Source of the DNA: Zhengitettix transpicula
Taxonomy: Eukaryota > Arthropoda > Insecta > Orthoptera > Tetrigidae
Direction: 5' to 3'
Length of the DNA stretch: 64,000 bases
NCBI GenBank assembly: GCA_037074705.1
Contig: CM073594.1
Span: 58,276,509-58,340,508 of the forward strand
Shown here: positions 13,330 to 26,455 of the stretch, piece after piece
Layout: every line of letters starts with the position of its first letter
Numbering within the stretch: position 1 is the stretch's first letter
Notes under the pieces: model-generated
Told to the model about the DNA's origin: nothing
What the model saw: only the letters and a program-made list of their open reading frames with translations
The model's database searches: none
Translations under genes and position numbers: made by a program

Positions 13330-14350
13330 CGATTGTGGCGGATGCTGCGACGAGGTCAGGATCTGAATCGCCATTTCTATAGGTGGGTTGGGTGTGCCAC
13401 TGACATTCGGGCCAGCCTCCCAGCTGTTCCTCGTTCTCAGGGCGTCATAGCAAATAATTTCACAATATTCGGAAACCTGTGCAGAATTGTTTGATTGGTG
13501 TTAAAGCAGAGATTTTAGGCTTCTCTAACTCTACACTGAACCATGTAGGTCCAAGCCTGCGCACAGCACTGTAGATTCGCTGGTCAAATATCAGGAACTC
13601 GTGGGAGATAAGTTATTTTTTGTTAGAGTATCATGAAAATGACAAAAGATTTCACGAAGAATATCAGACTACTGTGTAGATAAGATTCGCTCTAAGTGGA
13701 TTGATAACGGCGAAGTTTTCTACGATGGTGAGTCATTGTACAGGTATAATGCTGATTCGTAAGTTAATCTTTGCCATAGTAGCAGCACCCATGTGAAAAT
13801 AAATTCAGCGGCAAACTAATGGTATTGGAAATTCTGTAAAGATTGTCCCATACTTTTTATACCAATCGCAGGAAATGGTTACTTCTCAAATCATTTACTT
13901 TGTCGTTGACGTTTTCGGCAATACCATAAACTTCATGTTCCAGAACAAGTTTCCTAATATTCTTATAATGAAGACATACAATTTAACGACACGTATAATC
14001 TAAAATCATGAATTTTCTCATCACCAGTGACCAATCTAACCTCTACATTTATTTTATTAGTTCAAAACTTTTTGCACAATGATCCAATTTAATTCTAATG
14101 AGGCTAAATTAAGTAATAACGATAGAATGAAGGATATTAACTAAAAATATATTTAGAAAAATATTCTTACTTCTGTTAAAGTAACAATATTTTTGTAAAA
14201 CGAATGTAATACACAAATTGAAATTCATCATGATAACCAAAATTAAATTTGAATACAGGTCCAATTGAATAGGACATGAGATTGATCGTTTAAATGGAAA
14301 AAAAAGTTGTAAAGTTAAAATTTACGGACCTGGCTATTCATTCACAATCA
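13330..14350. other. No gene recognised
   Basis: A GC-richer patch (13330-13450) follows the solo LTR, then AT-rich sequence. No supported coding frame. Confidence 0.5.
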
Positions 14351-14351
14351 T

Positions 14352-14497
14352 AATTATATAATATAATATGTATGTATATTATAAAATTATATAATATAAT
14401 ATGTATGTATATTATAAAATTATATAATATAATATGTATATTATAAAATTATATAATATAATATGTATATTATAAAATTATATAATATATATATTAT
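14352..14497. repeat. AT-rich minisatellite
   Basis: About four and a half tandem units of the type attatataatataatatgta followed by tattataaa; the first units (36 bp) carry an extra tgta relative to the later 32-bp units. Each unit is itself nearly palindromic. Confidence 0.9.
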
Positions 14498-14499
14498 AC

Positions 14500-17400
14500 C
14501 CCTTAGTATAGTTGAAAAATTATTATTTTTGTTATATTCATATTATTTTTACTTATGTTGGACAGGGAAATTTGTGTTCCCAAATTTTAGTATTTTTATG
14601 TTACCTTCTAATTATTTATTATTGTAACAATCAATTCTTATATTGTAATTTTATGTATTGACGTGTCCTATTTCCTCATACGAGGACTAATGGAATAAAA
14701 TAAATATCTGCGAGGTCAAAACCAAAAAGAAAACCAGCATTAAACAATTTCAACAAATTTACAAAATTTTAATGTACTATTAATTACTATAATGTAATAT
14801 ATAAAAGAGTAAATTCCTTGAATCATGAATATATAAATAATAGAGAGGTGTAAAGATGAAATAAATTAACAGTAGTTGTTGAAATTGGAAAAATTCTATT
14901 AATTTGTTCAGTTCTTTTCATGTTCATCAACTTGACTCTGGCTTATGCTTTGTTTAACTTATTTTCTCCGGATCTTTTATCTGTTGTGAGGAAATATCTG
15001 AAAATCCTGGTATTGAATATTATATATATTCGGTAGCATACAAAGCGTCGTATACAACATTTTTAATATTAATCTATCTTTTATGCTCGTTGTAAAGTGT
15101 TAGTATCGGTGATGCACGTCTTAACGGAGAGTTTTCGATGCACGAGATCGAGTCCCTTGTTCTTCTTATTGCCATTTATTTGAAAGTTGACCGTTTCCGC
15201 ACCATTTGTACTCTCATATTCGCGTGTTTCTCGTTATGAAAATATTCCATTCAGAACGTAGAGTAGATGCAATCTTTCCGCTGTTTATGCAAATTCTAAT
15301 AGCGGTACCATTTACTGTTGCTGATTTTCAACCCGTTTCGTGATAATATCGCACCGCGTAAAGTATATAGTTTTGACGTGGCTGTGCTCGACCAGCAGCG
15401 GTTGCAATTTTATTACGTCACGCATTTAGATTTATTTCTCACTTCGAGTCGACAAAATGCTAGTAATTTCTTTTGAGTTACTTGGGGGGCGGAAATGATT
15501 GATTTAAGCTTGGATTTACGTTGAGGGTTAAATAAAACTTTGTAGGACATTGATAACGACATTTTTCTCAACGCAATTAAGTTCACGCTCTAAACTAAAA
15601 TTAATTTTAAGTTCATATTAAAATATTGAAAATTCCTTCAGATATTTATTTTTCTTCTGAAAACGGAAACTTGTCACACAGACTTGATGATTTATATAGA
15701 TTTGGAAAATTTTCAAGGTTGTTATAAGTAATTTTCGGATATTTTATTGTCTGAGTAAAGAGGAAGAAAATAAGGAAAAAGGGAGGAAGCACGAAGGAAA
15801 ACGATGGATATATTGAGCGTAGTTTCTATTTCTTGTTCATTTCGTTATTTGTTGTATAACTACTGTTTTCCTAACTTCTTATTTTCCTCTTCATTTAGAC
15901 AATGTAATACCTCAATACTTTTAATTATAAATAGAAATTTATTATACTTCTGTATATAAATTCACCTCCAGATGTCGCATTTCTATGCAATGTATTCGCT
16001 TTAGTAAGAATCCGAATCCTTTCGTCCCAGGGGACTCAAAACTAATTCCCAATTAAGAAATCCTGCTGACGAATTATGCGGACGTTCTCAAATATTTTAT
16101 TTATCTAGGAGTAACAGAAGTCCGGAAATCAGTCTACACTGCCTTATATCTTATGTTACTGTATCATACAATATCTTGCTATTCGTTTCTGCAGTACTAT
16201 ATTTTATTCATTATATTAATTAAATAATTTTACGACCTTTATTTAGTCTTTCTAAAATATTTTGTTCAATATAATTTATTTAATTTATATTAATACATCG
16301 TCGTTAACACGTATAAAATAATTAAAATTGTCGTTAGTATTTATTTAATATTTTCTGTATCTTACAAGATGTTGGTATGCTTGACTAGATCTGTATATTT
16401 AGTAGAGTGAAGTAAGAAATGGAATTAATAAAAATCACACGTTCCGTGCTATAAAAAACCTTTGATTGTCTTCATAAAAAAAGGTTAATAATCCAAACTA
16501 ATCAGGGGATTCCGAACACTTACAATAATAAAGATAACTAAATTCAGTCTACTGCAGAATTTGTCACCTAGGCTTGGTGTGAGACTTTTGTTTGGCAGAC
16601 AAAATATGGAAGGCCGAGTTACCTTGAGAACGCACTCTAAGATGCAGGTCAACATACAAACGAAAACTGTAAGAAGCAGAAATGCAAACTGGGAAACATT
16701 ACCAGCAATTTGTAGAACTCTATCTTTTTCTAAGCACTCAAGACCAAAACTGGTAAGCTTGAAAAGGATACTAGAAAATGAATTCATTAGAGGTTGCTAT
16801 ATCTGAAGAAGAATTTTACTCCATACTAATCTAAAACAGACCAGATTAGCTCATCTCGAGCAATAAGCAGTGACAGTTCAAGTCTAAGTGGAGAAGAGAA
16901 TCGTAGTTTACTAAACAAATCCTGAGTTTACGAGTAGCGTGAACGTGGCTTCGTTTACGTGCGCCAACGAGTTCTCCAACGGAGGGGAAAAAAAATAAAC
17001 CGTCTCCCCTTTCCCAGGCAAACGATTTCATTAGTCCTTTGTGGAAGGTTCTGTCAGCGATTCTAGAATTTTTGTAGTCTTCTTCCGTTGTGAAACAAGC
17101 AACCAAATCGCATGCTTATTTACGAAGTGTTAAAATCAAATGTACAGAAAGTAATAACTCGCTTTCAATGACTATATAACTATAATCAAGGTCTGATATT
17201 TTTCCTGAATGTGCACCTCCTCCGAAGAATGCAGTTCGCGTGCTATTGTGTCCGCGGTCAATCGTGTTTCAGGGACCACGCCAAAATAACCGCGATCCCT
17301 TCCATTGTTAAATCCTTCAGTAACCAGCAACGCGTTAGATTTTATTGGCTGCTTTCAGTCATCAATCACACAAGCATGACAACAGAGTTCAATCATCACA

Positions 17401-19670
17401 TGAGGGGAAGAATATTAAGACTGAATGCAGAAAAAAAAACAATATGCTATTTTCTATTGATCCTGAAAATTTAGATTGTCACCTATCAACTTAAAGATAC
17501 GTAAAAAATGAAGTTTTAAAAATTCAGGTTTTTCACGAAGATAGGAAGCCTTTTAAACATGATTTTCCACCAACACTTAAAATTCACTTTTCAGAATCGT
17601 GATTTCTTCCAACATTGGTACGAAACTTCCTACAACCATATCGAAAGGGTTACGAGACGGAAATTCTGCAGTTTCCATCATAATTCCTTAAACATCTTGC
17701 ATTCTCCATTGTTTTCCCCAATAAAATCAGATATTTATCAGAGGGAACAGTATCGATGGAACGGTATTGTAATTTGTGATAAATGATCCAAGAAAAAATA
17801 AACACTTCCATTTTTTAAAATCATACTGCCAGAAATTTTCAATGTGCGCTCAACCCGCACATCAACCTTTTAAAATAACATATTGTTTTCCAGTAACCAT
17901 AAATTTCGAGAAGAGACCCGAGTGAGGTTTGAAGAGGCGAAGTAACAAGTTGATGTAAAGTGGGAAATTGAACGAAACTTTTCTCAACGATATGTCGTCA
18001 TTTTGAATTTTGGAGATTTAAAACGCTTTAGGATATAAAACAAATAATGGCACTGTTTGTATGTAATATTCTTTATTTCTAAATGTTAAGACTGTCGCAA
18101 ACTACAGACTCGATTTTGAGTAGGTCAAGGACCTCTGGCGGAAATTTATAAAGGAATGATTTTCTCCTCCGGGTTAGCTTACTGGTAATAGGGTAACTAG
18201 AGCTGATGGGAGGCATTTCTTTGTTTTGTAGGATAGTGTTGAACGACCTTGTTGAGTCTGTGGGTAGCAAGGCCAAACTGCCACACCCGGCCGTGCCTCG
18301 GACTTGGCTCAGACCTGCAAAGATCGGTTTAAACATGAAAGTGAGGTGGGACAGACGGCACTAAATTCCTATACGAAGATGGTCAGTTGGAGAAATGTGA
18401 AGATCTATAGATTTCTGATTATAACTCTGGGACTGTAGACATCTCGGCATCGTCGTGAATGATTTGGAAGAACTAAATAGCACAACTGTAACAGGATGAC
18501 CAGAAGGGTATTTATTCTATCAAAGATTCTTGGTTAAGTCTAGAAGACACGTCTACAGTCTAATATTTACTGAAATTTTTTTTGGATCTGAAGAGATGAA
18601 CAAGAAAGGTTGAGCCAGCTCAGCGACTGGTGACCAATTTCAACTACGGCAAAATAAGGTCTTATTGCCTCTTCTGCTGCCGCCAGACGACTCCATAAAT
18701 CAGAGCTGGGGAAACCTTTGGCACGAGGGCGTCGTAAATAATACCTGCAGGACGACGCCATTGCGCCAGTCGTCTCCATGTGGCCGCCGGGCGAGACTCG
18801 TCCTCTTTAATTCAATTACGCTTGGCACGCAATTGTGCGCAATGCCAACATCCGCGGACAACGAGGACCGCTTCACAAGAAAATCTTTATGTAATTTTTA
18901 TTGAAAACGTGCACCAGGCACAACCGTGACAACGGGGCATATAAACAAATTTCCGATACAATCTTTAAATTGTTTCAGCACCCAATTGCAAAACAGGATG
19001 AATCACTGTCGCAGTCAGTGTATTATGACCATCCGTCGTTCTCGTCACATGCAATGACCACAACCAGTCTTTGAAGAAAAATTTGATCAGAGCCTCTCGG
19101 AAGCCGTTAATTGGAAAGTGCTCCCGAAATTAAGTGGTTTTGTCGTGCGTTTCTTATGTTACAGATGCTTTCGTGGAGGAAGCCCGAATTCACGCCCTTC
19201 TATTTCATGGATAGGTTTTCCCCTTCCTGTAAATGAGTGATTTATTTCAAAAAAATTATTTATTAAATTTATATAAAACTTGCAATTTGGGACATTCTTA
19301 TGACGTACTAAGCAGTAACTTTTTTCAAAAATATAGTGAAGTGTAAAAGTGCAAAGAAATTAAATCTAGGATAAAAAAAAACTCCCATAAACGACTCAAA
19401 CGAAAGCTTCTACAAGACTTTGACAAATAATTGTCAACCGGTAACTACTTGAACCCAATGTAATCAGCCAGAGGTGTGTAAATATATTTCACATAAGCCT
19501 CTCTCCAATTACTCTTAGCCATATGATTTCTTATTATATCATAGCAGTGAATTACATTTTACTTGCAGACCCTGCTAAATAAAGTTAAAAAAAAACTTTT
19601 CATATCCTCACGTCTGTTCTAAATCAGTTTGTACCCTGAGGAGTGAGACTTATTAGACTACAAAAGAAAG
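14500..19670. other. No gene recognised
   Basis: AT-rich intergenic sequence. Frames of up to 100 codons (for example 16485-16787 on the - strand) resemble nothing I know and lack coding-like composition. Confidence 0.5.
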
Positions 19671-19671
19671 A

Positions 19672-19673
19672 AA

Positions 19674-19714
<41 letters not shown>
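19672..19714. repeat. (TA)n microsatellite
   Basis: Uninterrupted alternating T and A for about 40 bases. Confidence 0.95.
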
Positions 19715-19717
<3 letters not shown>

Positions 19718-22700
19718 TACTGACTTCAATTCTTGAATCGAATATAAATTAAGTGCGTACCAGATAGAATTCTTTGCGGAAGTATCTCTCTTTGATATCT
19801 CATCTCGGCAATCACAATTTTGGAAGCCAAAATTAGGATCTCATTAGGAATAGAGCCAAGACTAAAGTAATTAGAAAAGCTATTAAGTTTTGTCCGACTG
19901 GCCCAAAATATTAAAGGAACGTTTATGAGACATCTCGGAATGTATCTTAATTTCGCTAGTGACTAGAGGAAAGCAATTTAGTTTGGTTGAAGGTAAATCT
20001 GGTAGTGATAGATGGAAAGCAGTCTTACATATTTGGGTTTGATTTATCTCGATTATTAAATTTAGATAACGATGTGCCACCATCGACAAAGATCGAAGAA
20101 TGAAAGCTCGTTTGAGACTGGTTGAACTTTTATTTCAGTTATTCTATCAATCGTAAAGTTTCTTTTAGTTTATCACATTATTGAGGCAAAGTGTAAATTT
20201 GTGAATAGCTGCTTTAAATGTTTTGGATAAAGCCAGAAAAATAAACATGATAAACATAGATTCTTATTTGAAGAAATAAAGATGGGTTTTTGACGAGACT
20301 TTTTCTTATGTCGCAAATGAGTTCAATTTTAGTAGTCTGCCATCGTCTCTCACGACAGATCTACGGATTTATTGTGGAAATCAATTTAATTTCTTCTAGA
20401 TTCCAATATTTTTAAAATTTTCATCTTGAGTCCTCTTCGTTCTAGGTCCTGTACTTGTCAACTGTCGACGTGGATGTCAATTCGCCTATTCTACTAATTT
20501 TTTTTCGAATATAAACATGAACACCTACTGTCAGTTGTGATTACGAAGATTGCTACATTCACAAAAATTCTTCGTTACAAAGGTAGAGACGTGCTACCAT
20601 TTTATAATCATTTCGCGACATCTAGAAATCTCCCGCGGTATTGCTCGCTCTTTAGTGGAGCACTCAAATGTAAATGGGAATGGAAGGAACGTCTCAACGG
20701 TTATCCTGTTGATGCTCCGCATACACCTAACGCGTGTCAATGACGCAGGCGGCCTTGTAAGTAGGTACAGAAAATTGTGGAGTCATTTGTCATCAGTCCG
20801 TACCCGCGACAAGTTCACGCGTATATTTGGTATATTTTGGTCACACCGACTCATGTAAATCGTGTAATAGGGGGCTCGTAATTGGAATCAAATTTACGGG
20901 CTGAACGCCCGCGATTCGCAGCTGAGCGTGTTGCGGAAATTACGTCATTGGCGGGGTGTTTTAGATAACTGCAACGGCATATTGGACGTTGTGTATGCGC
21001 TTATGTTGACAAAGTTCTATGTAGCGTATATCTAATCGCTGATCAATGCCATTGTTGTCGGCTTTTATCGAAGTTTATCTCTCCCACCTCTGCTCTGTCG
21101 CTGTCGACCGTGCGGGTAATTGCCACTTGCCACGGATATTTACGATTTCGAGAGCAGACTGCAGTCAGTCTCGTCAGCACAGTCATCCAGACTAGAGTAC
21201 AGCAGTATTTCTGTAAATCTTTCCCCACCCGCCTACGATAATTTTTTTTGGAAAGGCTGGTATAGGATCTACTGAATTTCGTCGGTTTCATTGTACCAAT
21301 TTCTATACACCATTGTTACATCACTTAAAGAAAAACAAAATTCTTTATTTTTGCTTGTATGGCATGTTACATTTCTTCTTTATTCCACATCGTTTCATTC
21401 ACTCTTCTTTCACACAGTTCTTGTTCACTCTCATACACTTCTCCATACCGTAGGCAATGGACGGATACCCGCAAACTTGCACAGTGCTGCAGCCATTTGA
21501 AAATGAAAATATAAACTTGCGTTATTTATTTTATTTTTAATGTTTAATAAATTATAATACAATTTTCTATGAGTTCATCTCATAGCACTTTGGGTACTTT
21601 ATTATAATATATTAGGGTATTTGAAGTATGTTATAATAGAAATGTGAAAGATAGTTACCTATACAGAGGTCGAAACGTTACACTAGTATTTAAAGTTTTT
21701 TTTTTAAAAAAAATCTGATTGCTTATGGTCCATTCCTTTCATACATTGTTTGTTGTTATATGTCGTGATTATACTTGGATAAATTTAAGAAAGTGACTAT
21801 CATTCGTTCATAAGTAAAGATTCATTTTCCGCTCCTATTGAATTTACATAATTTAATTTATATTAAAATCAACCTGAAAATAACTCCATAATTAGAGTAA
21901 TTATAATTTCTGTACAAATGGAGTATTCCAAATCCTTGCAGCTGGGCTTTAATATGGAGCAATTCAAGCGTACAATGGAAGAAGACTAAAATTTTCTGTA
22001 ATGTGGTGACACAAATGTGAGGATTAAGTGGACCCAACAGCTTTTTATGCCATGAGTTTGACAATGTAATAAGCACAGTCTCTAAGTTGTTATAGAGGGT
22101 AGAACGAAGAATAGAATAATTTTCCATAGATCCTAATGAGAAGTAAAGCTTCAAAGATCTGAAAGAGTTGTACCTATAATTGCATAAGGACAATGTATAC
22201 GATAATTTAACAAATCAAGTATTTTATATGTACCAAATAATTAAAATTAAATATTTTCCCTATAAAATCAATATAATTATGCAACCCCTAGTTTTGCCAC
22301 GTGCTTTATGCGAACTGTCTGAAAACAAATTGAGTATAAAATTAATTAAATTCGTCACTATCAGACGCAAATGAAACAGACTAGTTTCATAGTAGCAAGC
22401 TTTCTTCTGAGGCTTTTTCTGCATGTTGTAAAACTCATTTGGTAGCCGTCGCTGTTTCACTTTCTGGTCGTAGGACCAGCTTAATTCTTGCTGATTGTTC
22501 CGGTGACGCTCCCTGCTTCGTTTCTGCAAGCAAATAGCGTTGTCAAATCTGGTAATTGGTTGTGAAGTTGCGTGTCTCTCCGTAGATAGCAGCAGCTGCA
22601 GTGTGTGATTTGGCGCCCGTTTCTGCCAACAGATGTCTCGCGCGGCGCCGCCCGCAATGCGTGCACATGCAAAAATATATAAATAATAAAACATAAAAGT

Positions 22701-25700
22701 CGAAATATTTGACTTTATTCCAATTAAATTCGTGAATTACATCTCGTGGAAATACATAATAAATGAGTAAATCGTTACGACCAGACATTTCGAAGTATAT
22801 GGTACTTATAAAAAAAATAACCTACGTGAGGAGCAGGCTCTTAGGTTGTAAAATTGTTTAATATGTTTGGAACCTGCTAATTGATACTTTACACCTCTTT
22901 GAGTCAAAATAATTAAATTAGGCCTCATTTAATCTATTTGTGTAGTACCTGATGAGGTTCGATAGTTGGATCTAAGCTAATTTTTTGTACTTCCATGAGT
23001 TTTCGTTCTGTAATTTGATTTTATTAAATTCAAATTACCACTTTATTGGTAATTTTATTTATACTTGACCTCACGCAAATATAATTTAAGGAAATAAAAC
23101 AATTGCTTCTTAAGCTTTCTTTCTTTTAGGAAGCTAATATCTCAGGAGAAATGAAATATCGGGAATATAGGACACTACAGAATTTTGGAAATGCTTAAGA
23201 CTGGAGCGCTGTAGTTCTGAAAGTCTACCATAATTAAATTTCCGGAAGATGTGTTTGAAATTGTATGTAATACTTCTGTGTAAGTGGAAACTTGTGGTCT
23301 AGAAATACCTCAAATAAATTTGATTTGTACCACTGAAGTAAGGAGTAACTGAATGAAGGAGAGAACGGAGAGTGAAGTATGTTAATGACAAATTTGAGTA
23401 ATAGAAGTAGCGTTGAGTACAGTAACGCGAGAAGTTTTTTTATATTAATTTAAAAATATTTATCGCACAGGTCAAATAAATGAGAAGCCAGAGTAGAAAT
23501 TGGGATAGGATAATTAAAATAGTTGTCGAAGGTAATAAAGAAAAGAACTGAAATCCTGGAGGACGGGTCGCGTACGATTTGTGCATCCCAACTATCTCAC
23601 TTTCTTTAATTTTTTTAGTCTGATGGATGATCCAGAAAAATTGCCTTAGTTAGGTCTGTCACAGCCCAGCCCCATTCTTGTTCGTATGTCGATATCAAAC
23701 TAATGAGTTTCTTTGTCGGCGAGTTACAAAGCGTAGCCCAGATATATAATAGACAAATCGTAGGATATTGAATCATCTGACTAAAGAAACAAGAATTGCA
23801 TCAACGTTGTGTTGTATTTATCACTTTATTTTGTCTGTTAATTAACTACTTCTTAGCCTAGTAAGTGTTTTATGTTTGAGAGCTTCTCTTTTGCTGCTAC
23901 ACCGTCATCTTCTTTTTTTAGATAAAACGAGAATGCCGTATACCATTGTGAGCCAAATTTTGCGCGGAGGTCGTCCTATTGTGGGAAAACAGTCTGGGCA
24001 GCAGGATATCAATAAATTGATTTTCACGTTCGAGAAATTTAAGCCATATTCTGTTAGGATTACATTCTCTATCCTAATATAAGACCTGTAAAGAAAAAAA
24101 AACAATTCAAAGTAAGACTTGTTCAAACAAGTTTTATGATTTGTATTCGTTGTCTTACATAAAACTAAATGTGTGTTAAAATTTTTATTTCTTGGTTAGG
24201 TACTTCATAATAGTGTAACTACATGTATAATGAAGTGCAATTCTTTAAAGATCGCTTCCGCAGTTTGGGTGGCCCGTTTTTTTATTATTTTGCACTAGTT
24301 TGTGCAACGGATTTATGTATAGCACGGCGTTTTTATTTCAGCCCTGGGCCAAGCAAGTTATGACGTTTATGAGCGCCTTGATTTATTTTATGGGCACTTA
24401 GCCCGTATCTTCCACACGCGTGCCAGAGTGTTGCTTAAGTAAGCTCTTGAGAGGTGATAATTGCTCTTGTTATCGACAGCTCAGTCTTGTGTCCGTCGGC
24501 TTGATGTCTTTCGTCTCTTGATTTAGATTCGTCTGTCGTGTGTGTGTGTGTGTGTGTTGCGTTCCACGAATAGCTCGGTGGAATCGCCTTGGACAGAAAG
24601 GCTAGATAAATATTTCGTTGTGACTTGAGGTGCATAAAAGCTTCCCTGTCTCAGTGCCAAATATACTCATTATTTCCAGAATTGGACACAATTTAATTAC
24701 AGTCCAATGCAAATACATTTTTTTATCTCAAATTTAGGGTTCTTGGAGTGATAATTTTCTTTTAATATCGCTAAAACATACATTGAATAATTTGAAAATA
24801 ATTTGAATTGCGCGAAATATATGGTGATCGTTATTGCATGCCAATAAACCAGGTTAACAAAGTCCAGAAGAACGACGTTACTTCTCGCATCTGAATTTTT
24901 AGCTCGACTTCAGTCGGTTGAGATGTCAAGTTAAGAACGTCGTACTATCAATTTATACGCCCTTCTCTTAGATGCTCTCAGACTCCGTTTTATAACTTCT
25001 ATATCCAACACCAACGTCTTTATCGCTACGCCAAACGCTGTTTCAGCCTCATTACCCAATTATATAACTTTAATATGTGTTTCTTAATTTCTTGATGACT
25101 TTAACCAAGTGCCTCTTTAGGCCACCATCCCTTTGGAACTTAATTCTCAGACCAAGGGTATTATTACCTGTACATCGCTTTCTTTTGGGCAATGGGCCTT
25201 TTTATTTCGTCTGGCTGTTTGTAGTTCTTCGAAATCTATTATATAAATTTTCTTAGAGAATATGCTTAAATATTTCTTTCATAGGTGGGCTTAGACGTTA
25301 AAATTTTCAGAACAATATCCCGCTAAAGTTATGCATTACAATCAGAACTTCTCTGGTTCTTAGATGATTTACCTCATCTCAAGGACAATGCAGGGGTTTC
25401 TGGTGATGCTGACCCGATAAACTGTAGTCTCGTTCTTGAAGCTTGGCTTCTCGTGAATAACAGATGTTGATATCTGTGAGACAGAATGACTGAATGGATC
25501 AAGTAAAGGCTAGGATTTCACGCCGCAACTCGAATGTCACTAATACCAGTTTTCACAAGAGACGTCAAGATTCGGTGCAAGTCTTGAAGAAATCTCATTT
25601 ACCGTTAATTTTACGTACGTTTAAATTACTCGTTTCTCAAGGTTTATATTTATTCCTGTTTTTTAACACTGTTTTAACTATAAAAAATTAAGCATCACTA

Positions 25701-26170
25701 CTCGTATGTTGGCATAGTGTAATTATATGTACCTTCTTTTTGCGAATTTTTTTAGAGTATATATAAAAAATTAACCTGTGTAGTTTAATCTCCACGACTC
25801 GCTGCCTCTTAACTAGATACTTCGCCTTCATTCTCTCTTCCTTCCAGGGGTTTTGCTTGCTTCTTAGCGACATGTAATCAGCCGCCTCGTGAAAAATACG
25901 CTCAAATTTCTTTTGCCAGGTTCTTTCATTTCCCCATCAAGAAGTACTCTTCCAGTAATAGTTAGACAGTGCCTAGAAATTCACTTGTAGGCATAGAAAT
26001 AAATAACTGGTAACACAACTAAAAGAACCAGAATTTTTTAGGACGAAAGATCAATCCTCCTTACTGTTGAAGTAAAATGGGGGAATGAAAAAGTACTCTC
26101 TCAAGATCACTTGAGAAAGATGAGTACGCCATGGAAACGTTAAAGCTTACTTTAACTGGAAAATCAATAA
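19715..26170. other. No gene recognised
   Basis: Mostly AT-rich. GC-richer patches at about 20550-21240 and 22430-22680 contain no conserved frame. A 144-codon frame on the - strand (22260-22694) is unlike any family I recognise and mixes low-complexity stretches. Confidence 0.45.
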
Positions 26171-26455
26171 CTGTTTATCCAAAATTTACATAGATTAACT
26201 GAAATACAAAACGTTTCTTCCCTTTGTTTAGGGACGTCTTCAGATGTATCTAAGAAAATTATTGAAGAATTATAATGAGAAAAATATGGTTGATTTGCAA
26301 ATAAATTAAGTTTAATATGGTATATTTATTAAAGAAACGATTAAAATCTGTTGTAATTTTGAATAAGACAGTTCACATACATCTCAAATGGTCCCTAAAC
26401 GAAAGGAAGAAACGTTATGTATTTTAGTGTATATATGTAAATTTTAAAGTATATA
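26171..26455. mobile_element. MITE-like element with about 75-bp inverted arms
   Basis: Left arm (26171-26250) contains aaaacgtttcttccctttgt and tttagggacgtcttcagatg. The right arm (26375-26455) has the reverse complement, acatctcaaatggtccctaa then acgaaaggaagaaacgtta. Non-coding spacer of about 125 bp. No clear target duplication was determined. Confidence 0.6.

Noticed and set aside
13650..13726. Open stretch ending at a perfect gtgagt donor, considered as the standard first exon of kinesin-13
   Set aside because: It has no in-frame ATG and does not end in the expected K-R-S/T-D-G, although the phase would match.
16485..16806. Overlapping + (81 codons) and - (100 codons) frames
   Set aside because: Both strands open but neither resembles a known protein; no splice or promoter context.
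22260..22694. 144-codon - strand frame
   Set aside because: Mixed low-complexity composition, no domain; surrounding DNA is repeat-like.
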